From Paraglomus occultum (Eukaryota; Glomeromycota; Glomeromycetes; Paraglomerales; Paraglomeraceae): a stretch of DNA of 23,443 nt. The notes under the pieces were generated by a model, which saw only the letters and a list, made by a program, of their open reading frames with translations, made no database searches and was not told where the DNA came from. The DNA lies in the NCBI GenBank assembly GCA_910592205.1, contig CAJVPJ010000500.1, forward strand, positions 1 through 23,443, in the 5' to 3' direction. The position numbers and the translations under genes are program-made. Positions 10,718 to 20,109 of this stretch are shown piece by piece; within the stretch, counting starts at the first letter, position 1; each line of letters opens with the position of its first letter.

Positions 10718-13700
10718 ATGTCATACGCTACTGTTGCTCCGTACACGCTTTCTCCTGATGGCACGTACTACATTTTCGACCGTCCGATTGAAAAATCGGA
10801 TTCGGATGACCGAGAATATAGGTTGATTAAATTGAAAAATGATTTGGAGGCATTGATTATACGTGATAATGAAACAGATAAAGCTAGTGCTGCTTTGGAT
10901 GTACATGTTGGGTCCATGATTGATCCGGTGAGTGAGTTCGACGGGTCTTTATTTTTTGAGAATCTTGGTTGGCGCAAATCACTAACAGGTCGTATTGATA
11001 TGTTTTCCTCTACCTGTGTTATTAGATTAATCTGCAAGGATTAGCCCATTTCTGTGAGCACTTGTTATTTATGGTAATAAATTGATCTTAAAACTAGCTG
11101 TTACCGTTTTACACTCTGGCAGCTATATTAACATATGTACTTACCCTACAGGGGACAGAAAAGGTAATATATGGAAAAGATCACAGTTGTATCCACACTC
11201 GCCAATTTTGCAACTGTATTATTAACTTCCATGTATTCAGTATCCCAAAGAGAACGAGTATCAAGAGGTAAGGACGCTGACGCGTTGAAATTTTGGATTA
11301 GACAGCAATAAATTTTTGCTATTTATTACTTAACTACCTTTTATTTTAGTACTTGTCTACACATTCAGGACGATCTAATGCATATACAAGCTTGGAGCAT
11401 ACAAATTATTACTTTGAAGTTGGAGAGAAACACTTTGAAGGCGCTCTGGATCGGTATAGTTTCAGTTCGCTTACAACGATAGAATGTAATATTGATTACT
11501 TCGATTTGACGGACTTATCGTATAAATTTTTTGATTTGATAAATAATAGATTTGCCCAATTTTTTATCAATCCATTATTTGATCCTAGCTGTACTGATCG
11601 TGAATTGAACGCAGTTGACTCAGGTTTGAGCGTCAAATTTTATTTACAGTTTCTATTCTTTGGCACAATAATTGTATACATTTCTTAAGCTATGTTATGT
11701 GTCTTTATTTCCATTATAATAATGCCTCTTGCCTCATTATCTTCTACTAACAGAGAACAAGAACAATCTTCAAAAAGATAGCAGACGCCTATTTCAATTG
11801 GAAAAATCCCTATGCAATCCAAATCATCCGTATAATAAATTTGGAACAGGCAATTTGAAAACGTTGCGCGATGAGCCGTTGAAAGAAGGCATTGATGTCA
11901 GAGAAGAATTGTTGAAATACCATGAGACATATTATTCAGCTAATATAATGAAGTTATGTGTACTTGGAAAAGGTATGGGTTACAAGTTGAACAGCGGCTA
12001 ATACGAAATCAACCGGATAGGGAATACAGAGAAAGAATAATCTGTCATGGATTTTAACGAGACTACTTTCACGTCACCAGAACCATTAGATGTCATGACA
12101 CGGTGGGTAGTCGAGAAATTCTCTGCCGTACGCAACAAAGCGCTTTCCATTCCCGTGGCCGAAGGGCACCCGTTAACGGAAAATGAACTGTTGGTGTGTA
12201 TATCTTCTTGAAACTTTTTACGTTACTATTAGCGAAAGCATCTTTACAGAACGTTATTATACTAACCATTAAGTTATAATTGCAGAGGATTACCTTCGCG
12301 AAGCCAGTGATGGATATTAGGACCTTAAGCTTTGTTTTCCCATTTCCTGATCCAAATCCTTTCTTCAAAACCAAAGTATGTCTTTCGAGATTTATCATTA
12401 ACTGATTTAGTAGTGACGAGTCAAACCTTTCTCTTAATTATGTATTTTAACACTTGATGCTTTCAGCCCGCTCACTATCTAAGTCATTTGATCGCACACA
12501 AAGGAAAAGGGTCTATCCTTTCATTACTTAAAAAGGCAGGCTTGGTAGACGATATAGATGTTGGCGCGTATGCCGTTGCGATCGGATCTGGGTTTTTTAG
12601 GATCGAGGTCGATTTGACCGAAAAAGGATTGAAGCAGTATGAGGAAGTCGTAAAAGTTATATTTCAATATATTGACATGTTGAAAAGAGAAGGTGTCAAA
12701 AAATGGATTTTTGACGAAGTAAGTCGTATATTTGTTAAACCATATTGAAACGTGTTGTGTTTTGTTATTTTGATGTGTTTCGTATTGCCTACTCAAATCA
12801 AGTTTTTCTTGAACACAGAACGCACAACTAGCTGCGATGCAATTCCGCTTTAAGGATAAATCATCAGTGAGCAGTTATACCTCACAAGTCTCAAATTTTA
12901 TGCAGCGACCATACCCCAGGGAGTGGATTTTGAGTGCACCGTATTTGAGCTTTGAATACGATCCTGCACAAATCGAACATGCATTAGACTGTTTGCGAAA
13001 GGATCGGTTCACGCTCATGGTAGTTGGAAAGCAATTGGAAGGCCTGGATCAGAAAGAGAAATGGTACGGAACTGAGTATTCGGTTAAGAAAATTGGAGAT
13101 GGGTTCCTGAAGGTTGGTTGGATTGAGGATGAGGCTCTCTTTTGAACGTTAAGAGGCGAGACTGTCACCGTTGATGAGTTGATTTTTTTCCCTGCTTTGC
13201 GTCGAATAGGATCTGGAGAATTTGCCTGCTAATAACGAGTTGCGGTTGCCAGAGCCTAATGAGTTCATACCTGCGAACTTTGATGTGAACAAGAAAACTA
13301 ACATAACGGTAATTGAGCTTGATTTTTAAGCTTCATGCTTAACACTTATTTTTCATTCTTATTGAGCCTTATTTCATTGCTATTCAAATAGCCTATTAAA
13401 CGCCCGACTCTTATTAAGAATACAAAACTAACCCGTGTATGGCACAAGAAAGACGATACGTTTTGGGTTCCCAAAGCGAACATACATTTTTTCTTGAAAA
13501 CGTGTGTGGTAATTTCTTTGTCCATATCAGAGTCGTCTCTTCCCGACCGCTTTCATAATTAACATCGTCTTTTTCAGTCCATTAGCTTACGTAACGCCTC
13601 TCCATTGTGTAAAGACACGTCTTTACGTTGAATTAGTTGCTGATGCATTAACTGAATATTCTTATGCAGCGGGGGTTGCGGGATTGACGTACTCTGTCGG

Positions 13701-15477
13701 GAATCAAACTGAAGGAATTTCTCTAACGGTCCAAGGGTTTAACGATAAAATTCATGTTCTATTAGAAAGAATATTAACATCAATGAAAGACTTTAAAGTG
13801 GATTCTCAACGTTTTACATTGATTAAGGAGCAAGTTCAACGTGGTTATCATAACTCTTTACTAACAGAACCTTATAATAATGCGATCTATTATCTCACGT
13901 ATTTGACAACAGAAATAATGTGGACTAGTGAAGAGGCTTTAGAGGTTTTAGATGCTGTCACTGCTGAAGATATCCAATCATTTTACCCTCAACTACTTAG
14001 CAGCCTCCATATTGAAGCCATTGCTCATGGGAACGTGTCGAAAGATCAGGCATTGCGAGTGACTAATTTGGTTGAAGACATTTTATTACCGAAACCATTA
14101 ATTACATCACAGTTGATACGACATCGTTCACTTCTGTTGCCCGAAAATGAGCATTTGGTTTATCGGCGTCAAGTCTTCGATAAGAAAAATGTTAATTCAG
14201 CTGTTGACTACTATCTAGAAGTGGGACATGTTTTAGACAAGTGGACTAGAGTGAGATTAAGTTTATTAGCTCATATCGCGCGAGAACCGTGCTTTGATCA
14301 GCTGAGGACTAAAGAGCAATTAGGTGAGTATAAAGAACGAAGAATCTTGTGGCTGACAAATATTAAAATATTATGGTTGGAAACGTGGGTTGACTAGGAA
14401 AATTGTTATGTTGGATGATTCTTTTAACACGCTTGTTGTATTCAGGATATATAGTCTTTAGTGGACCCCGTGGACTAGCAGGCACAATAGGCCTGATGAT
14501 TGGTGTTCAGAGTATAAAAGATACAGTATATCTGGAGAACAGAATAGAGGCATTCCTGTTGAAACTTTATGTAAGCAAATTTATATAGCACGCACTGGTT
14601 GGCTTTACAGTGTGTCAGACTAACGCTCGTTTATGCAGTCTTTGATTGAGGATATGTCGGAGGAAGAGTATCAGAAACGAATACAATCATTAATAACAAC
14701 GAAACTTGAGAAGGATAAGAATTTACGCCAAGAGAGCTATCGATATTGGCAGCACATTCGTTCAGGATTTTATGAATTCGACCGAGGTAAAGTCTGTTAA
14801 TAGAAATGTCTTCGTCATATGAGAACTCATAGCAAAGATTTACTATCAGCTTAATTCATTTTTATCACGATTACTATTTGCCAGTCGACCAAGACGTTGC
14901 AGAGCTCCCAACCGTTACCAAGTCATCTCTTCTTACATTTTTCAAGGAAGCCATACATCCGTCTTCCAAAACACGGAAGAAACTTTCTACTCATCTATAC
15001 TCTCAGAACCCGCCACCGCCGCCACCGCCATCCAAGACGCAGGACATTAATAATCTATTTAATTGCCTTCAATCACACTCCTTAACATCTGATATTGGCT
15101 TGCAGGATCTGCATAACTATTCCGAACTCGAAAATTTTGGTTCACTTGATAATTCCGAGACGGAAAAGATACTCAGAAAGTTCCTTGCTGAACGGGTTAA
15201 AACAAATGAGGCCGAAATGGAGGAATTGGTAAAAAGTGTTAGCAAAGCCTTCTTTGCAGCGAATAACGGTACGGATAGTAAAAGTAAAAAGATCGTAAAT
15301 GGAGTCGCTGGGGACGACAAAAATAGTAGTGAAAGGGATGATACAATATTGTCAGAGAGAAATACGATTGTTGATGATTTGATCGTGTTCAAGAGTAAGA
15401 TGCTATTGGGCCCAGCTCCAACGCCAGTTGTGCCATTTGAAATTTTGAGAAGGGGTGAAGATGGAAGTAAATTGTGA
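10718..15477 (+). CDS. STE23: Insulin-degrading enzyme / Ste23-type M16 zinc metalloprotease
   Basis: Seventeen exons give 1087 residues: 10718-10927, 11026-11073, 11152-11163, 11241-11267, 11350-11453, 11550-11623, 11754-11972, 12081-12193, 12286-12375, 12467-12718, 12819-13112, 13210-13308, 13392-13501, 13578-14323, 14446-14570, 14639-14786, 14885-15477. The inverted zinc motif HFCEH is at 78-82. The third ligand is Glu159 in RELNAVDSE, 77 residues after His82, as in the family; its codon is split by the exon 6/7 intron. The C-terminal half has the substrate-binding [15 protein letters not shown]. Family members degrade short peptides in a closed chamber (a-factor processing in yeast, insulin or amyloid peptides in animals). 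The C-terminus is enlarged by a polyPro/acidic-helical insertion, resumes the family [16 protein letters not shown] block and ends in SKL, a canonical peroxisome signal. No frameshift or missing catalytic residue was seen. Confidence 0.95.
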
Positions 15478-16310
15478 GTAGAGATGGACAAGTCAATGAG
15501 AACGTCAGTGATATTATTAATTAAATAATATTTGCTCGATATAATATGTTTTATCGCATTTATTATTTGCATTGGTGAACTCGGTTGTTTTACGCAATAT
15601 TTGCATTTACTACAATGGATACAAATCATTGCTGTTGATGGGGAAAAAAAGCAAACAAAGAACTAGCGACACGTTAATTGATAACTTACTTTTTTGCTCA
15701 TTCCCAGATGTTAATTTAAACATAATGATAATGAAAAGGTAGAAGATTATCTTATTTAAGCATGATTGAAAACGATGTAAATTTGATCAACATGAGCATT
15801 ACCGATAAGTTTCCTTTGTAACCCAATTGTAGAGTCTAACTTTCAGCATTCAAACTAAAACGTCATTCATAGCAAAAAAACGGGACAAAAAGCCCTGGTC
15901 AGTAAAATCTTCTCTGGCTTCTAATCACTTTTCGAATTCTTCAAGTTGTTCAGGTCATATTAAGCAATTAAGGACTTTCCATTTCGGTTTAATAGTATGT
16001 CTGAAATAATAATCCCAGCTTTCCATTTTAGCGGTCACCCCCCTGGCCCTGCTCCCTCGGTGTCGCCTGAAACAGTCAAAATAGCCACTTGTTTGCCTGC
16101 TTCATCGTATTGTTCCTATTATAATTCAATTAGAACGGAACGTTATTATTTTAATTGTCAATGATTGGACTTTGTTACGAAATAACAATTAGAACGAGCA
16201 ATTGTAGCCAACGATAATTGCGCCATGTAGAAGACCGCATTGATGTGAAACTCGATCTTCCACCATAAGTTATTCTGTGCATTGTTTCATATTTTCATTG
16301 TGTAAAATAC
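15478..16310. other. Intergenic between STE23 and the kinase tandem
   Basis: No gene was recognised. Patches resemble the spacer between the two kinase copies, for example a TTGTAACCNAATTGT motif near 15816 and again near 19614, and TTATAATTCAATTA near 16118 and 19736. The duplicated unit may therefore extend upstream in decayed form. Confidence 0.5.
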
Positions 16311-16375
16311 TACGCTACTGAGCTGCAGTCACACCTTTGCATATACCAAAATTACGAGTGGACATTCAAACAACG

Positions 16376-16437
16376 TTTGGAAAGTCGTATTATATATTTT
16401 GTAGGTTACTTGACATCGAAAAAAATGTACGAGAAAC
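16376..16437 (+). promoter_or_regulatory. Conserved TATA-like core promoter/5' leader, kinase copy A
   Basis: A 62-bp block is identical in both kinase copies although flanking DNA has diverged. It holds TATTATATATTTT at 16388-16400, a good TATA-like element, and the start of an upstream ATG (16425). Its preservation suggests core promoter and leader function. The transcription start is not known. Confidence 0.5.
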
Positions 16438-16484
16438 TCATCGCTGTTCAGAATAATCCCCTTCAAGAATGTTGGCAAATTTAG
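16425..16484 (+). promoter_or_regulatory. Upstream ORF overlapping the kinase copy A start
   Basis: ATG at 16425 in an A-rich context (CGAAAAAAATG) opens a 19-codon frame (MYEKLIAVQNNPLQECWQI) that ends with TAG at 16482-16484. It overlaps the kinase ATG at 16469 in another frame. The same upstream ATG exists in copy B, where the frame runs 73 codons. If it is transcribed, it would reduce initiation at the kinase start. Confidence 0.35.
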
Positions 16485-19246
16485 AAGCCGAAATTTTTGA
16501 ATGCCCGGCAATTGACTGGCTCATTGAATCTTCCAAAACTCTGGACAATGGAGAGCTAGTCGATGAAAATATTCGTCTTAGATGGATTCCCTATTCCGAG
16601 CTTACTGATGTCGAAACAATCGAACATCCTTCCGAGGAAATAATCTATAGTGCTCAACACAAATTATCAGGGAAAAATGGTATTGCGGTAATGTTATTAC
16701 TACTTGGAACGCACGAGGAATGCACAGAAGAGTTTATCCATGAATTCGCTAGGACACATTCACTTCCGACACACAAATACAAAGATGCTTCTACTACTAA
16801 TTGGTTCAGAAGATATCCGAGATGGCTTGACAAACGCAATAAACTTATTAAGGGTTTCACTAAAAATGGTGACAATTATTATATGGTCGCTGAAAGACGC
16901 TTCCATTGTTGTTATACTCTGTACGGATTCTGCTCTGAATGTGGATTACTCAGATGCAGTCCTGTGTGGTGTATCTGCGGTCGTAAAGAATTGTCGGACA
17001 AGTGGACTAGTAACAATAAGAAACTTGACGAATTTATTAGAGAATCGCAAAGACAAACAAAATTAGCGAACGAAGCCTATCTAGAGTGGCTTCCGTCTGA
17101 TTATATTCTCATTGGCTTTTTCCTAAAGGATCGGCTTCTAGGGGAATTACCAGCTGCTAAATTATTTATAGAACGCTTACCTCTTGAAATAACTGCCGAG
17201 ACGGATGATTCATATTATCACAAGGTAAGGCCCTGATGAGTTTGTTTTAATAACTACAGCTACGTTAATTGATTACTGATACAACAATAACTCCTCCAGT
17301 TATGTGTTGACCATCCAGATATTCTTGACCCAAATCTTTGGATTACTATTGGGTTTACGTATGATGCAACTGAGCACAAATATTATCTCGTTAAGGCTCT
17401 TCACAAATATGCACCATATCACGACTTATGCTTAGGATGTGCAGAGTTATACGATTATTACACTCCCATCTTTTGCGTAAAGTGTAAAACACCAAAACCT
17501 CCTAATTGGACTACTGGCGACAAGGCTCTTGACACGTTTTTAATGAAGTCATGGAGTAAGGCAATGCGACCTGTTGATCCCTACATAATATTTATAGAGT
17601 ACGCTCGGTTGAAAAACATAAAAAGGACCCCGTCACTAGACCAGCAATGCACGCATACAGCAGACTGGTTAGAACCTACAGAAACAAAAGACTGTTTGGT
17701 AAAAGTGAAACTCAAGAAGATAGTTGATGGATCAAAAGCTGAATCATTTGATTTCAATAAGGTAATCCTGCACTCATCGTTCTACTTAATGTCAATCAAC
17801 GTAATAATCGTTTTGTCTTATCTAACCAGCTAGTTGAAGATTATCCAAAGATATTAACACCCGATAATATTTGGGTTATCGGTATCACTCAAGAGCCGTC
17901 GACACGAGACTATTATCTGGTATTCTATTGTGAAGTACGACCAATTTTGGATAGGATAATACGAATGGTAGAACATCAGCTTATGCGTATGAGCTTAGCG
18001 TTTATGCAATATGAAGATTTTGAAGAAATTGAAGAGCTGGGTTCTGGTGGTTACGGAACAGTCTATACTGCCAAATATAAAAAATATACAACAACTACTT
18101 TCACAGTCACTTCAAGTAAAGTTGTGCCAAATCGCGTTGTTTTGAAAGGATTCAAGAATCCTGGTCAGCTATCGGAACCACTTATTGACGAGGTAAGCAT
18201 GATGTAATTATAGATACGAATCAGTTACTTCTCAAAAACTTCAAGTTAAAACCTCACCTTTTAATTATCGAAACGATATTCATTCGAATTATTACTCTTT
18301 TCTGCGAACAGTTCAGACGTCTTGCCACATGCTGTGTAGCTGATAACTTTCTTAGACTTTTTGGGGTTACGCAAATACCGAAGACGAATGAATACTTATT
18401 GGTCATGCAATATGCTGACAAGGGGGACCTCATGTCTTATTTGGGTAACAATATCAACAGAATGACATGGAAAATGAAACTAAATGTGTTGGCAGAGATT
18501 ATGCGTGCACTCTATGAGGTCCATGGCGATGAATTTGTTCACTGCGATCTTCACGCCGGAAATATCATTTTTGCTAGCGATCCTGAGTATGAGGAGAAAC
18601 ATGGTGTAAGTCGCCCATTCATATGTGATCTTGGACTTGCTAGACTAATAGAGTCAAATGCCACGGCCATTCAAGGTGTTATGCCTTACATTGCACCGGA
18701 AGTCTTTCACACTCGGAAATTCACCCAGCAATCAGATATCTATTCTTTCGGTATTCTTGCATATTTGATTGCTAACGGGGAGCCACCCTTTAGAGACAGA
18801 CAATTCGATGTATTTCTAGCGAGAGACATCTGCAACGGATTACGACCGACGATGCCTGACTCGGCACCGGAACAGTATAAGAAACTTGCCGAGATGTGCT
18901 GTGACGCCGATCCTAACAAACGCCCAGATTCGTTCAAGGTTTCTCTCTACATTAGTGAGCTTCGTAGGCAGATCGCCCCCGATGACAATGTGTGGAATAG
19001 CATTTATTCTGCCAAGAACGCGAAGGTATTATCGCGTTTTGAAAAGGAGAGTAAATACTCGAGTTTATTGTTGCCTACTGGAGATCTGCCTAGACCGACA
19101 AATAGTTGTGACACTTATTCATTTACAGGTACGAATGATGATATGTTTGTGTAACTAAACAGAGGGACATTGATCTTATTATTCTAATAATTGCTAGACT
19201 CTCTACAAGTCGATTTATCGATCTCAGGCGAAATTTGCGGCTTATG
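16469..19246 (+). CDS. Protein kinase with repeated Cys-rich N-terminal modules, copy A
   Basis: Exons 16469-17224, 17300-17761, 17830-18192, 18312-19128 and 19198-19246 give about 815 residues. The kinase domain starts near residue 465: Gly loop GSGGYG at 477-482, VLK Lys512, catalytic HCDLHAGN (Asp606), DLG Asp633, APE 655-657 and SDIYSFG. All key residues are present, so it is probably an active Ser/Thr or dual-specificity (TKL-like) kinase; its substrate is unknown. Upstream lie two Cys modules (C155, 158, 163, 168, 170 and C296, 299, 311, 314), probably metal-binding, and repeated linker motifs. The last exon adds DSLQVDLSISGEICGL, like the SLQIDIS tail I associate with these fungal kinases. 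Without that intron, translation would stop at 19154. The stop appears to be TG|A across the next intron (19247-19319), or TAA at 19299-19301 if that intron is kept. Confidence 0.85.
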
Positions 19247-19301
19247 GTATATTACTTATTCGTATGCAATTACGCGTCTAAGACTATGCACGTCTAATTA
19301 A

Positions 19302-20016
19302 CTATCCGTATTTATGCAGATTGGAAAAGTCCATCATGTTTCATTGGAAGACAAGGAAATGGAATGTTTCTGTGTTATAGATGGTCCTTGTACGTTTCGC
19401 ACATACACTCGAGCAAAGTTTAAATTCAACTTTGTCAGTAATATTCTTGAAAATCTTGTGTTTTAATATTTAAATGTGAATAGATAACAATGAAAATGGC
19501 AAGACGTTTCTGCATTGTCGCATTCGCCCTTCGTTACTTATCGCGTGTATGGACTTTTTTATAACGTGTTGTTTAAAACATCGAAATAACATTGGCTTCT
19601 ATTTAAAATTTTCTTGTAACCGAATTGTGAAGTCTAGCATTGTAGTCGCATCGTATTAGGCAATTAATATTAATATTAAGGAGTCTCCAATCGTCAAGTA
19701 GTGCTTGTTTTTCATGTTCTTCCTTCCCGTTTCTGTTATAATTCAATTATATGCGACAGGACATTGTTGCAGAGAAACAATTAGAAAGAATAAACGGAGC
19801 AAAGATAATCGAAGACAACAATGACATCAATTAGAACACGATCTTTCACTTTGTTATCTAGAATCTGTGAGACCAAGAACTGAAACAACAATATTAATAT
19901 GAATACTTCATACCCGTTGTGTACGCTACTAATTACACATGTGCGCTGCAGTCACACCCTCTTCTAGGGGCATATACGGCACTTTAGCCAAATTGCGAGA
20001 GGACATTCAAGCAACA
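19302..20016. other. Spacer between kinase copies, with a 48-codon open tail
   Basis: After a possible acceptor at 19319, a frame stays open to 19466 (IGKVHHVSLEDKEME... to NILENLVF). It is out of phase with the preceding exon, so it is either 3' UTR or an exon of an unrecognised isoform. The rest is AT-rich with remnants resembling DNA upstream of copy A. No other gene was seen. Confidence 0.4.
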
Positions 20017-20078
20017 TTTGGAAAGTCGTATTATATATTTTGTAGGTTACTTGACATCGAAAAAAATGTACGAGAAAC
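20017..20078 (+). promoter_or_regulatory. Conserved TATA-like core promoter/5' leader, kinase copy B
   Basis: This block is identical to 16376-16437. TATTATATATTTT lies at 20029-20041. The upstream ATG at 20066 opens a 73-codon frame ending at 20284 that overlaps the kinase start (20110) in another frame. Confidence 0.5.
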
Positions 20079-20109
20079 CCATCGCTGTTCAGAATAATTC
20101 TCTTCAAGA

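Larger units (their letters stand above)
16311..19330 (+). repeat. Tandem gene duplication, copy A
   Basis: This segment, with its promoter, five exons and introns, aligns with 19922-22900. The start codons are 3641 bp apart (16469 and 20110). The 62 bases 16376-16437 are identical to 20017-20078. Intron positions are conserved; intron 3 differs in size (119 versus 73 nt). Confidence 0.93.

Noticed and set aside
15117-15629. 170-codon minus-strand open frame rich in Ser and Leu
   Set aside because: Opposite the last exon of STE23, whose frame ends in conserved family sequence and SKL; shadow.
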